Shown: positions 10,190-22,011 of the stretch, piece by piece
Layout of the letters: every line of letters starts with the position of its first letter
Position numbering within the stretch: the stretch's first letter is position 1
From: Ectobius pallidus
Lineage: Eukaryota; Arthropoda; Insecta; Blattodea; Ectobiidae
Assembly (NCBI GenBank): GCA_964059195.1
Contig: CAXKWD010000002.1
Span: 148,011,042 to 148,075,041 of the forward strand
DNA: 64,000 nucleotides
Direction: 5' to 3'
The notes under the pieces: model-generated
Told to the model about the DNA's origin: nothing
Database searches by the model: none
Seen by the model: the letters and a program-made list of their open reading frames with translations, nothing else
Translations under genes and position numbers: made by a program

Positions 10190-11025
10190 ATCTGGAGAAC
10201 TGAAGTAGAAATGGAATATATAGGCTAACATAGCCGAAAAGAGTAAAATGAAATAGTATTGAACTGTAGATTACCGGATATATTGATTTTGAATTTAAAA
10301 CAATATTACCAATAACTAATACGTGCTCTGTAAATTATGATAAAGATCTCGTAAAATGTTGCTTGTGTCAAGTGTTTATAAAATATGTTTCTAAGACTGG
10401 TCGAGTTCATAGGTAATGTGAGTAATGATGAGAACTTTGAAAAACAATATCCATATTATTCCAGCCATCAAACTTGTGATATATTATAGGAAAAATTGTA
10501 TGCTTAGAGTACCTCACTTGGAAATAAACCATATATATATCCGGCTTACAGATAAGAAGTTGAAGTCTAGTCATGGGTAAAGATGGAAAATTAGATATCA
10601 GAACTAGATTTAAAGAATTCTTTTCCTAAGGTTTCTTAGTAGATGTTATAATGAGAAGGTCAAAGAAGCCTCATAGGTAGAACTGAAATAGAAATATTAT
10701 ATATAGAACGAACATAGCCGAAAGAGTAAAATGAAATATGGTGAAGACTAACGGATGCAATAACTTTAAATTTAAAACAATATTACCAATAACTATTATT
10801 ACAACTGATATAGTCACATAGGTGCTCTGTAAATTACGATAAAGATTTCGTAAAAATTTATGTTTGTGTCATGTGCATTTAAAATATGGGTCTAAGACAG
10901 ATCGAGTTCAAAGGCAATGTGAGGACTGGTGTAGTATCCTGTTATAGAACTTGGAAAAACAATAAGCATATTATTTTAACCACCAAGCTTTTGATGTATT
11001 ACAGAAAAAAAATGTACGAACACAT
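10190..11025. repeat. Diverged direct duplication with ~485-bp spacing
   Basis: Segments 10190-10510 and 10675-11025 share blocks in the same order: CATAGCCGAAA.AGTAAAATG, AATATTACCAATAACTA, GTGCTCTGTAAATTA and CTAAGAC.G.TCGAGTTCA. Overall divergence is clear. No coding capacity recognised. Between 9985 and 11430 I see nothing else. Confidence 0.65.
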
Positions 11026-11432
11026 GGTAATAAACATATAGTGTGATGTTAATTAGGTAGATGGTATGATAGCATGATTAAATTGATGAAAAATAGTGGA
11101 TGTTAAGTTGAACAATAGTGAAAAGCTAATAAACTAATTCATACATGGTGTTGTAAATTAGATATAAAAATCTATGACTTTGATACACTAAGGAGAGGGT
11201 ACCAGAATACCCAAGAATAATGATTTAGTGTGAGAAATGTGTAAAGAGCAATATTTTGATGCAAAAAAGAATTACGAAGACAGAAATTTAACTCACGGAG
11301 AGAATATTGTAACATAACCACATCATGCATTCCATGAAATCAAATATACAAACTGCTATCTGACAAAATAAGGAAAAGCATAGTGTTAACGACTATATTG
11401 TTGGAACGAGTACTACTAGTATAGAACATGCT

Positions 11433-12090
11433 ATGATGCATCTTTTGACCTACTTCACACCGGTAGATAATAAAGAAACAGATAGTCAGTATCAAAGAAG
11501 ATTAAGAGAAGAAACAAAGACACCAATAAACATCTGTCATAATTTATTTACATATTCAGGAATTATGAATGTTTTAGAACAGAGTAAACTCATAAAAGAT
11601 CTTGGAGAAGACGGTATAATGAGAAAAATACTTCTATACACTTTTGAAATCTTACCAAACTCTGTACCAACGATGTACAACGGTGGTTAACGAATGGAAA
11701 AGCCCCTAAAGCTACGGAAAGAGCAAAAATAATCCCAATATTAAAACCAGGAAAAGAAAACAGCAGCGAAGTCTCAAAGTTCAATCAGTAAGCTTGCTAT
11801 ATATCGCAGGAAAAGTTATCGAAAACCTATTCGTTACCAGGATATCACACCACGTATTTTTCAAATGGACTTATGAATAACAATCAATATGGTTATGGAA
11901 CTCCAGTTTTGAATAGATGTAATGACGAGATAGTACAACCGGACAAAGTATAAGAGGGTGTAAAGACATACGAATTTCCTAAACTAAGATATAGGAAGCA
12001 GCCATATTATACAAAGCAGTACAACAAGGATAAATGTTAAACCAACCACTTGATCTACAGACCTGGTTTCATCCAGCGGACTTAAAAGTA
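11433..12090 (+). pseudogene. R1/I-type non-LTR reverse transcriptase relic
   Basis: The first part is an 85-codon frame with YFTPVDNKETDSQYQRRL and GEDGIMRKILL, matching the stretch just before and at the PGPDGI motif of non-LTR reverse transcriptases. After a stop, conserved pieces follow in changing frames: WK.AKIIPILKPGKE, a serine/lysine-rich KF, then AGKVIENLF, VTRISHH and NNNQYGYG, which correspond to the fingers and first palm motifs of R1/jockey-type enzymes. The catalytic YADD part is not seen. It sits inside the loop of the large inverted repeat. It is an old fragment with no endonuclease and no 3' end. Confidence 0.7.
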
Positions 12091-12299
12091 ATTAGCAAAG
12101 TAAAATAACATGTTGATTGAACAAAAAAAAAATATATATATACGGAAAGGGAAAACGGAGTTGGATCTGATGTTGACTTATTCATGGAACAAGCCCTAAC
12201 ACTGACCATCTTGAAATTATAATGTATCTTTTTCAAATATTACATAATGTTACCATCTTGATTTTGAGTTTATAAATTTGAATCGCGTGCTTGGTTCTT

Positions 12300-12880
12300 C
12301 ATATTGAATCATGTGACCATTACGTAGGCCGTGTTGTCATAAATAAAGAATTCATGACTCAGCTGTAATATATGATGTGTGACCTTGAAACAGGTTTGAA
12401 GAAGTCTGTAGTGATGTCGTAAATAAAGATTTTGCTGATTGAGCATTAGCCGCAGATATTTCATTTCTTGAATGTGAATAAAAAATTGATCTTTTGATTG
12501 AAGATACGTCTGTTGTCGTTGTGCTATATGAGATGTACATCTGGTCTCAAACCTCTCGCTGAATAAATATTAAAAAGTGTAAAGAACTCTCTCGTAAGAA
12601 TATTAAGATGTTAGCAATTTCAAATCTCCCGCCAGACGTCTTTTGTTCTTGCGATCCAATTCATAATAAACAAATTTAACTCTTGCGCTAGACACCATTT
12701 TTTTTTTCTAACATCTATAATAAAATGTATGCATTAATACGAAATATACCCTTTTAAAATCTCCCACCAAACACCATTTTATTTTTCTAACATATATTAT
12801 AAGAATTACGCATTAATTTGAAATATACAATTTTAAATCTCCCGCCTTCCACAAGTTTGTAATTTCATATCGTTCGCGTG
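12300..12880. other. PolB-element subterminal sequence next to the right arm
   Basis: Same order and orientation as 1860-2300: ATAAATAAAGA repeats, CATTTCTTGAATGTGAATAAA, GAAGATACGTCTG, GAACTCTCTCGTAAGAATATT, then AAATCTCCCGCC units reaching the arm. In copy 1 this sequence lies between the terminal motifs and the zinc-finger promoter. Here the gene side is lost, so the large inverted repeat is probably a deletion derivative of such an element. Segment 12090-12300 shows nothing recognisable. Confidence 0.55.
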
Positions 12881-15800
12881 GTCCGCCATAATGATTCATG
12901 TGACTGCGTATTTAAAATCCGACATCTTGAATTATGACGTAAGCCTTCCACCTGGTCGTAACCACTCCACCGTTGAGGTAGGTCATAGCTATCCACCATT
13001 TTGAATTATGACGTAAGTACTTCTCTGATGATGTCATAGCCGCGGCTCCCTCTCCTCTCATTCCTCCCTCCCCTCTTATTCCTCCGATGACGTAATCATT
13101 CCTCTGTTGAGATAGGTTATAACAATCCGCCATATTGACTTCTGATGCACGCAATGTCATCATCAACCAATATACAAATTTTAAATTTACCGCCATACGT
13201 CATTTCATATCGTTCGCATTCCGCCATCTTGAATTTTCAAATCGCCCGCAAAGTTGTCAAAGATTCTAATATCTGTAATTTTTAAATTAAGCGCCATTGT
13301 ATCATGTGACCACGTAAGTATGTTGTAATGTCATCGCTTAATATATAGTAATGTTATAAGATAACAGACGAAATATAATTACACCTTCACCTTTTGTAAT
13401 TTTTAAATATAGCGCTATCATATGATCACGTATTAACATGTAAAAAACAAAGTGTTGGTTATAGCATACACCGGATGTCACTCGATACTCAGGAATGTGA
13501 AAATTTACTGACGTGTGACCTTGGACGCTTCCTGTTACTGTAATGAAGCATAATCCTGTCTCATAATATTTAACATAGTGTGAAATCGTATTATAAAATC
13601 TAACGGTAGCCGCTCCAACATTTCAGAAAAATCCACTTTCAAAATTCCCACCATAATGTGAAATCGGTTTTAGAATTTATGAAATCTTGTGCCAGACAAC
13701 AACTTGAACTTTACCATTTTTTAATCATACGCTTAATCCGCTATTTTATAATTTTCAAAATTTCCTGCCTTCTACCAATATACATCTTTTAAATTTCTCA
13801 CTTTCCACCATTTCATATCGTACGCATTCCACCATCTTGAATTTTCAAATCGCCCGCCCTGCATTTTAAAGTTGTCAAAGATTCTAACATTTCATATTTT
13901 TAAATTGAGCGCCATTGTATCATGTGATCATTGTATCATGCCGCGATGTCACCGCTTAATATATAGTAATGTTATAAGATAAAAGTCGAAATATAATTAA
14001 ACATTCCACCCTTTATAATTTTTAAATATAGCGCCATTGAATCACGTGATCACTTAGTTATGATGTATTTTCATGCAGAACAACGTGTTGGTTATAACAT
14101 ACACCGGATGTAACTCTATACTCAGGAATGTGGAATGTGCTGACTCATGACCTTGACCACTTCCTGTTACGGCGATGATGCATATTCCTGTTTCATAACA
14201 CTTGTACAATGTAACATTATAAAATCTTGTGCTAGACAACAACTTGAACTTTACCATTTTTGAATCATACGATTTGTCCGCCATTTTTTAACTTTCAAAA
14301 TGTCATGCCTTCTACCAATATATAATTTTAAATTTCCCACCTTCCTACAATTGTAATTGTTATATCGTAAGCAATGTTGACATCAATTTTCAAATCGTCC
14401 AGCCATCTACCAGTAAACAACTTTTAATTTCGCGCTTGGTCCACCATTTTAAATTTTCAAAATTTCCTGCCTTCTACCAGTAAACAACTTTTAATATTAC
14501 AACTTTGAACTTCGTGCTTGGTCCTTAGGAACCGGAAACGACAACATTTTGACTTTCCAATATATGGTTTTCATATTTACCACCATTATAATTTTGAATT
14601 TCGCGCTTTATCCTTAGGAACCGGAAAGTAGCCATTTTCATACAGTTTTCAAATTTAGCACGAATATGATTTTGAATTTCGCGCTTGGTCCATAGGAACC
14701 GGAAACACATCCATTTTCATTTTGTAATATACAGATTTTGAATTTCGCGCTTGGTCCTTAGGAACCGGAAACGTACCCATTTTGAATTTCCAATATATAG
14801 TTTTCATATTTACCATCATTATACTTTTGAATTTAGCGCTTTATCCATAGGAACCGGAAACACATTCATTTTTAAATTTACAATATATAGTTTTCAAATT
14901 TACCACCATTATAATTTTGAATTTCGCGCTTGGTCCGCCATTTGAAATAGGAACGGGAAGTGCCGCCATTTGCAATAGGAACCGGAACTGTCGCCATTTT
15001 GAATCACGTGACCATGACGTAGGTCGTGACGTCATAAGCCACGCCCACTTGTGACGTAAGCGGCTCCTACGTGACGTCATAATCAGCTGACCGGAAGTGA
15101 CGTCATGATGACGTAACCGGAAGTGACGTCAGCGGCTCCTGCGGTGACGTCACTGAGAAATCCACACTACTTCTAGTAAAATATTTATGGCTACTTTTAG
15201 GTTACTTTACTGACAGTTCGATTTTACAATATCTGGTTAGGTGTTAACTGTTGGTAAAATCCTCTTAACTGGCAATAATCTTTACTGTAGGAAAATGTAC
15301 AAGTAAACTCCTAACCGGAGGATTTTTTGAGGTTATACTTCTCGCGAACTGAATGAAAATGGGGAAATGAAATTACGAGTATTTAGCTGCTTTGGTAATG
15401 CCAGAGGTGATGAAGAACAATGACAATATATGTAAAAAAGATAAAATATTGAAAACAAGATCAAACTATTATGAAAGTTTAGACAATCAATTATTTTACT
15501 GTTTACTTCCTCGACCCGTACATCAGATTATATTTGGGTTTTGCATCCTTCGGGGTTGGGGTCAGAAACGTGGTAACCCACTCAGCACACATACGTAAAA
15601 TATATGTAAAATTTACGTTATCCCTAGATCTAGGTAATGTACATCACACATATTGGTTAAATAAAATCTACATATAATATACGCTCAAATGTCCCACTTT
15701 TTTATGTATATTTTACGTCTATTCATGTCAATACAGACATTTAATATATATCAATTATACTTACAATCACATACATACTATTGATGTACAATAATCTATA

Positions 15801-16063
15801 CGTAAAATATATGTAAAGATGATCTATCAAACGTATATTTTACATATATAATTTATGTAGCCTAAATACACTGCTTGGTTCACTTGCACTTGGTTCACTG
15901 CTTGCAAATACATTGGTTCATAAATGTACACTGCTCACATACATTTTACATATACTATCAATACATAAGATATCAATAACTAAAAATGTCATCAAGAACA
16001 CTTTTTGTGCTTATTATCTTGCAGTTTTTTGGGACTTCTTGCTGAGGTATTTTGAAATTATTT
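12881..16063. repeat. Right arm of the 3183-bp inverted repeat
   Basis: Reverse complement of 6701-9883, equal in length. It diverges from the left arm only at the inner end (GGCGGACC versus GGCGGACT) and at the outer end (AATAAATAATTTC versus CCAAAAATAATTTC). Unlike the left arm, its outer end continues into the rest of a THAP pseudogene, so the left arm is the truncated partner. Confidence 0.93.
15001..15153. promoter_or_regulatory. Array of TGACGTCA and CCGGAAGTGACGTCA motifs, right arm
   Basis: Mirror image of 7611-7763, with the same five TGACGTCA palindromes and CCGGAAGTGACGTCA composites. Exact preservation in both arms may reflect recent duplication rather than selection. A reduced array exists at 50240-50420 in front of a zinc-finger gene. 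Confidence 0.6.
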
Positions 16064-16629
16064 ATTGTAAGCAAAACACTGAGATCGCTCATAACACACA
16101 CTGAACCAAGAATTTTCGGAACATCATCATTAACATCCATTAAGCACAGCACTAGCCTTTCTACTGCCATTATGCTAATCCACTGCCCTTTAAGTCCTTC
16201 TTTTACACTTAGGAAGTACTGCATCACATCTTCCAAACAATGCAGAGCTTGTCGTTCAGCATAACTTTTAAGTTCTTTTAATCTTTCTGCAACTGCTTGG
16301 TTTAAATTTTCTTCTTCTGCATGATGGACCTGGTCTTGACAAGTACTCGGGCAGATTAGGAAATATTGATGGTACTGCACCAAGTTTCAGTTTAGGGTAA
16401 GTTCTAGGAAATGTTTTTATTTCACCGTTAACTACAAATGTCTCAGTTCTTATCACACTCTCTTCAGGAAAATACTTCACACAAATAACGGGCTTGCTTA
16501 CCCCTGTAAAGTCTGTAGGAATGTTTTTAAGCCACTTCTTCTTAAGTTATTCGTCTTTTGGTAAAGAAAATGTACTAACACTTTCATGTTGTGACTTGTA
16601 GTTACTTTTACACTACATCACCTAGGCAT
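15973..16629 (-). pseudogene. THAP-domain P-element-like protein, pseudogene A
   Basis: From ATG at 16629 the frame reads MPR, a TGA stop, then CSV, and continues with KSNYKSQHESVSTF, FSLPKDE and KKWLKNIPTDF. After a frame change it reads VKYFPEESVIRTETFVV and PRTYPKLKLGAVPSIFPN, the end of a THAP zinc finger. A C-terminal part with AERQALHCLEDVMQYF and PQQEVPKNCKIIST resembles the region after the THAP domain in P-element transposases. The catalytic domain is absent, so this is at most a truncated DNA-binding protein. A short deletion removes the second zinc ligand of the CX4C pair (present in copy B). The last 90 nt lie inside the right arm. Confidence 0.65.
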
Positions 16630-17310
16630 TGTGAATTCCTGAAACAATTAAGAAATACTTTAGCAGCGTTGTCATAAATTATTATGATCAGAACTAATTA
16701 CCACAGCATCTGTATTATAAATCAGTTTGCAAGTCGTTGAGGTTATGATAGGCCTATTTATGCATGTGAAACAAATCTTGCACAGAGACTTACCAGTACT
16801 GTTTTCTGTGTAAATGTTTTTCTTCTGCCTCATTTAATATTCTACATGAAGGACGTCTTCACAAACATTCAGATAGGAAATGTATTCAACATCACTGCAG
16901 TTGCGTAATATTTCGTCAGCTTTAAATACACACATATGTACATTTATTCTTCGTTTCTATGTTATATACATAGGGAGTAGTTGCAACAGAACAGTGGAAT
17001 TCTCTCCACACACAATTTCTTGTTAATAAAACACTATAAAAGAGGAACTGATACACAAGCACCAGTTATATGTACAGATGAAATTCTCGTCACAGACAAG
17101 ATGGCCGCCAGTCCACATTCCTTCCGCGTCACCGGTGCGGTGGTGTTCTTCCGAGCACCTACGCAACCGCAAGCTTACCAAAGAAGGAAGAAAAATAGTC
17201 CCACTGAATTTCCGGATGTAATAATTTTAAACCATTTTTTAAAATTTCTGATTAGCGTGAGTAAATTGTATTAAATTAACCAAATCGATTTACTAGAGTA
17301 AAACACAATA
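16630..17310. other. Upstream part of THAP pseudogene A
   Basis: Inverted and diverged counterpart of 17624-18629. The splice-acceptor-like TTTCAG|GAATTCACAATG context precedes the ATG, as in copy B. ORF 16981-17274 contains an ATGGCCGCC but has no support as a gene. It ends with AAATCGATTTACTAGAG, which faces its mirror at 17630. Confidence 0.5.
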
Positions 17311-17623
17311 CCCACGCAGCACGATATGTATAATATACGTATATTTTAGAGCTACATATATATCGTACGTTTGGTCAAAGTCAAAACGTAAATTATACGT
17401 ATATTTTATGTCCAATTTATACATGTATAAAAATTGTTGTAATTTAATCCTGCTTTATATTCATAATATATCAAAATTAAAGTTACTGTTACATAAGTAG
17501 GACTAAATATAAAACAAAATCGAATTAATTGTTAATTTGTTAATATCAAAATAACGTAAAAAAAATGGCTACTATACGTAAATTTTACGTCTAGAATTCG
17601 ACGTTGTAAACACCAGTTTATTG
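17311..17623. repeat. Terminal repeat CCCACGCAGCACGATATG, left
   Basis: About 313 bp, the inverted partner of 19655-19946. Shared blocks include ATATGTATAAT.TACGTAT, TTTAGAGCTA, AATTATACGTATATTTTAT, AATCCTGCTTTATATTCAT and GTAAACACCRG. Together they bracket 17624-19654 like terminal inverted repeats. The flanks show no convincing target duplication. Confidence 0.7.
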
Positions 17624-17989
17624 TGTTTTACTCTAGTAAATCGATTTGGTTAAATTAAGGGAACGCAATACAATTTACTGACGCTAATCAGAAATTAATA
17701 AAAAAAATGGTTTAAAATGATTACATCCGTACATTCAGTAGGACTATTTTCCTAACTTATTGGTAATCTTGCGCTGCGTCGGAAGAAAACTAGAAGTGAC
17801 GCGTGTGACGCTGTTGAATGAATGTTTGTTCCCGTGTTCTGTGATGACCAGTGCAGATATTATACGTTTCGTTTGATATTTCATGCCCAATGCAGAAGAA
17901 TAAATATAATTTGGAAAGGAGGTAAGTGTTTTTTAATATTTGTGTAGATATTGCGACTTACATTTATCTTTTGCCTCAAAATGTTCTAT

Positions 17990-18095
17990 CAATTTTGGTT
18001 CCTAACCTAAAACTATAACGTAGAATACTGAATAATTAACTTCAATTTTGGTTCCTAACCTAAAGCTTTAACCTAGAATTCTGAGTAGTTAACTT
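17990..18095 (+). repeat. 53-bp tandem duplication
   Basis: CAATTTTGGTTCCTAACC starts at 17990 and again at 18043, and both units continue with TAAARCTWTAAC.TAGAAT. An A-rich run follows. It lies upstream of THAP pseudogene B and is missing from the inverted partner, accounting for part of the length difference. Confidence 0.85.
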
Positions 18096-18629
18096 TGCCT
18101 TCATTCGGAAAAAAAAAAAAAACATCGTTGGGAGCACATAATAAGTGGCAAAAACAGATTTAGCAATAGTTTTCATCGCAAAAACCGACGGTTGACCAGT
18201 TCCTTTTTTAAGGCTGCATAGGCCTAAAGTTCGGGTTTTGTTAATTGTATTTGTTTTTGTTTTATTTATTTATTTATTACTGCGGAAAATCACTTGAACT
18301 AACTTAGCCCTGACTTAACCTGTAAATATCAAAATTGCTCATTTATATAAGTTAATATACCAAATGATGTGTAATACCCTAGAATACATTTCCTAATTTA
18401 GGCCTACCTGAATGTTTGTGAAGACCTAGTCCTTCATGTAGAATATTAAATGAGGCAGAAGAAAACAGTACTGGCAAGTCCCTGTGCAAGATGTGTCACA
18501 TACCTCAACCTCATAACCTCAACGACTTGCAAACTGATTTATAATACAGATGCTGTGGTAATTAGTTCTGATCATAATAATTTATGATAACGCTGCTAAA
18601 GTATTTCTTAATTGTTTCAGGAATTCACA

Positions 18630-19289
18630 ATGCCTAGGTGATGTAGTGTTGCTGGCTGTAAAAGTAACTACAAGTCACAACATGAAAGTGTTAGTACATT
18701 TTCTTTACCAAAAGACGAAGAACTTAAGAAGAAGTGGCTTAGAAACATTCCTACAGACTTTACAGGGGTAAGCAAGCAGGTGTGAAGCATTTTCCTGAAG
18801 AGAGTGTGATAACGGTGAAATAAAAACATTTCCTAGAACTTACCCTAAACTGAAACTTGGTGCAGTAGCAGTACCATCAATATTTCCTAATCTGCCTGAG
18901 TACTTGCCAAGACCAGGTCCATCATGCAGAAGATTAATTGATGCAGAAGAAAAAAATTTAAACCAAGCAGTTGCAGAAATCTTAAAAGAACTCAAAAGTT
19001 ATGCTGAACGACAAGCTCTGCATTGTTTGGAAGATGTGATGCAGTACTTCCTAAGTGTAAAAGAAGGACTTAAAGGGCAGTGGATTAGCATAATGGCAGT
19101 AGAAAGGCTAGTTCTGTGCTTAATGGATGTTAATGATGATGTTCCGAAGATTCTTGGTTCAGTGTGTGTTTGAGCGATCTCAGTGTTTTGCTTACAATAA
19201 ATAATTGCAAAATACCTCAGCAAGAAGTCCCAGAAAACTGCAAGATAATAAGCACAAAAAGTGTTCTTGATGGCATTTGTAGTTATTGA
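18630..19289 (+). pseudogene. THAP-domain P-element-like protein, pseudogene B
   Basis: ATG at 18630, right after an acceptor-like TTGTTTCAG. The frame reads MPR, TGA, CSVAGCKSNYKSQHESVSTF, so the CX4C zinc pair is intact but the same TGA as in copy A stands at codon 4. It continues FSLPKDEELKKKWLRNIP. A second stop after TGVSKQV coincides with a short deletion relative to copy A. The THAP end PRTYPKLKLGAVAVPSIFPN and the C-terminal AERQALHCLEDVMQYF, MAVERLVLCLMDVNDD follow. A 1-nt deletion near 19165 breaks the last part. Inverted duplicate of pseudogene A, more complete at its 5' side. Confidence 0.65.
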
Positions 19290-19654
19290 TATCTCATGTA
19301 TTGATAGTATACGTAAAATGTATGTGAGCAGTGTACATTTATGAACCAAAGGCCCTATATAGGCTACATAAATTATATATAAAATATACGTTTGATAGAT
19401 AATCTTTACATATTTTTTACGTATAGATATTGTACATCAATAGTATGTATGCGATTGTAGGTATAATTGATATATATTATATGTCTGGATTGACATGAAT
19501 AGACGTAAAATATACATAAAAAAGTGGGACATTTGAGCGTATATTATACGTAGATTTTATTTAACCAATATGTGTGATGTACATTACCTAGATCTAGGGA
19601 TAACGTAAATTTTACATATATTTTACGTATGTGTGCTGAGTGGGTAAACCGGTG
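19290..19654. repeat. ACGTAAA-rich terminus ending GTGCTGAGTGGG (19644)
   Basis: Same sequence as 6790-7187 and the mirror of 15577-15970: many TATACGTAAAAT and ATTTTACGT words, with a TAGATCTAGGGATAACG block. The terminus at 19644 faces the one at 15577. Each is flanked by TAA, which could be a 3-bp duplication but is weak evidence in such AT-rich DNA. Confidence 0.6.
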
Positions 19655-19946
19655 TTTACAATGTCAAATTCTTGACGTATAATTTACGTATAATTACGAA
19701 TATTTTTTTACGTTATTTTGATATTAGCAAATGAACAGTAAATTCGATTTTGTTTTATAATTACTTATGTAACAGTACTTAATTTTGATGTTTAATGAAT
19801 ATAAAGCAGGATTAAACTACAATTTATATACATGTATATATTGGATATAAAATATACGTATAATTTATGTTTTGAATTTGACCAAACCCTAAGATATATA
19901 TCTAGCTCTAAAACATACGTACATTATACATATCGTGCTGCGTGGG
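19655..19946. repeat. Terminal repeat CCCACGCAGCACGATATG, right
   Basis: Inverted partner of 17311-17623, ending CGTGCTGCGTGGG at 19946. A couple of small indels and substitutions separate the two. Confidence 0.7.
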
Positions 19947-20175
19947 AACTTTCTTTTCATGTTTACAACCACTTTATTTGAGGAGGATTTAATTCTTCTT
20001 TATTGTTTAGAACACAGCTTAACAACTTTTAGATTTTAACAGGAATTGTATAATAAGCGTAATATATATAAATGCGGGAAGGATGGGACATTCTAACGTA
20101 GCCTCCCATATTTTGTGCAAATTTGAAAATGTATTTTAAGGTGTTTTTCTTCTATTTTTTTAGTGATATGGGTTG

Positions 20176-20529
20176 ATTTTTGGATATGAGAGATAGGTTC
20201 AAAGATATGTTGTATTTTGAAGTCGAACTTGCTTGCTTAAAATTTTTTATGAGAAACTTGTTATTCTGAGTCACCTACTATAACTCTTTTGTTCTTATGT
20301 TCTATTTAAATGCATTGAAAAGGACTTAAACTTTATGATGATTTCCAACATTATTTACATGAACATTGAGGCTCAAAAAGCTCTGTCCCATACCTCCTTG
20401 AACAGTGTCCCATGCCACCTACCCAGGTAGGAGGGATGGGACATTTGATAATGTTATAAAAAATGTTATTTATCTGCAAGGTAAATACAATTTTTAATCT
20501 TCAGTATAACATATTTATATTCTGAAGTC
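20176..20529. repeat. 354-bp repeat, inverted partner of 6351-6704
   Basis: Collinear mirror of 6351-6704 (coordinates sum to 26880 where checked). Here it is not joined to the THAP pseudogene, so the junction at 6704 is specific to the left side. Flanking sequence at 19947-20175 and 20530-20740 shows no recognisable feature. Confidence 0.75.
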
Positions 20530-20744
20530 AACTACTAGAGGTGGTAATAACGGGCCTTAGTATGTTATAATTATGACATGCAGAACATTTTAAAATGTGG
20601 CATTAAACAATAAACAAAAGTGAACATAATCACAAAACATTACAAAGTTACATTAAAAAAAAGTTCATAGAAATTGATGTGAGAATTGATCCCAGCTTTT
20701 TAAAAAACTTTATTGACAAATATTTTAAATTCTGTGAAACGGCA

Positions 20745-21685
20745 TTAGTTTTTTAAAAAGTAAATCATTGGATAACCCAAAACCTTATTACACTTAGTTA
20801 AATGTTTCTTTAGCATGTGGCGCTTGTAACCATGAAATGGGCAGTCTAGAACAAGATGTTTGACAGTTTGTTCATCATGTCCACATGGACAAAAATAGCC
20901 ATCAATAGAGGGTATGTGAAATCTTTGAAAGTAAGATTTAAATTTACCATGTCTCGTCATAAATTGAGTTAAAACAAATGATGTTTCGAAATATTTCATC
21001 AGCAGTCTGTCATGAACTGTAGGAAAGTAGGCTACATCACTCTTGTAACAGTGCCATTGATGCTATTAGCCCAAAGCGAAGACCATTTATTTAGCAGATC
21101 AACTTTCAGCTCTTTTTTCACATAAGAGATGGGACACTTGACATGTTCAAATTCCAAATCGGAAGATGCAGTAAGTTTGGCCATTTCATCAGCTCTCACA
21201 TTACCTTGATAACCAACATGACCGCGAATCCAAACTAGACAGATCTGTTTGTCATAGGTGGAAATAGTCTCTCTAATTTCAACAGCTTTAGGGTTCATAT
21301 TAAATTTATCATTCGCTGCAGAAAGTGCAGATTGAGAGTCACTAAAGATACGTACGTTGCACATATTATCGACACTCTACTGTACAGCCTTTTTCTGTGC
21401 AAGGAGCTCTGCTTGAATAACAGTGGAAGTAGCTGGTGGAAGTTTAAACATTTGATTTGTGATTTCAGCATTAGATGAGAACACAACCATAGCACTACCA
21501 ACAACTGCCATATCACGGTCTGTAGATGGTGTTTGTGAGCCATTGGTGAAAATATAATAATCATGATCAGAAGAACAAGTTAGCTGTACTATATCATAAT
21601 GTAAAGATGGGTGTCTTGCCATCAGAAAGTGTGCAGGAGAATTTTCAGTTTGAGTATTCGTAACATCACTTGATACGTCCGACAT
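20745..21685 (-). pseudogene. RNase H and C-terminal region of an R1/I-type non-LTR ORF2
   Basis: Three frames in sequence. The first reads YYIFTNGSQTP, VIQAELLAQKKAVQ, then a stop. The second reads RIFSDSQSALSAAND and RGHVGYQGNVRADEMAK. The third reads FCPCGHDEQTVKHLVLDC, a C-terminal Cys/His knuckle. These correspond to the four acidic motifs of the retroelement RNase H plus the usual tail. The first catalytic aspartate of the FTDGS motif is asparagine here. Stops separate the parts, so it is dead. The reverse transcriptase portion would lie at higher coordinates, but 21690-22011 shows nothing recognisable. Confidence 0.75.
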
Positions 21686-22011
21686 AATTAAAATATTTTA
21701 TACTTGAACAACAACTCAAAACCTCCCCTCCCGGGGAGAACGGAATGTTAACACAAACCACTGATTGATATGATGGAGTAAATATATTTGCAATTCTGTA
21801 ATATTACTCAGAGAACTATATAAAATCCATATCGTTTATACTGAATAAACACTCGATTAACGATAAATACTAGGGCTCTACCGCACTTGTGCAGTTCTAT
21901 ATTACTTAAAATTAAGACTTCACACTACACGATTCTTACAACAGAAAGAATTACGTATCATCAAAGAAGAACCACTAATTATTGCTATTATATGGAGACC
22001 ACACAAAATAT

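Larger units (their letters stand above)
15577..17310. mobile_element. THAP element half, left (inverted relative to 17624-19644)
   Basis: Starts with CCCACTCAGCACACATACG at 15577 and ends at AGAGTAAAACACAATA before 17311. The same sequence lies inverted at 17624-19644, which is about 290 bp longer mainly because of additional sequence upstream of the THAP reading frame. It contains the minus-strand THAP pseudogene and ACGTAAA-type subterminal repeats. The superfamily is not certain; THAP domains occur in P-element and Kolobok-type transposases among others. Confidence 0.6.
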
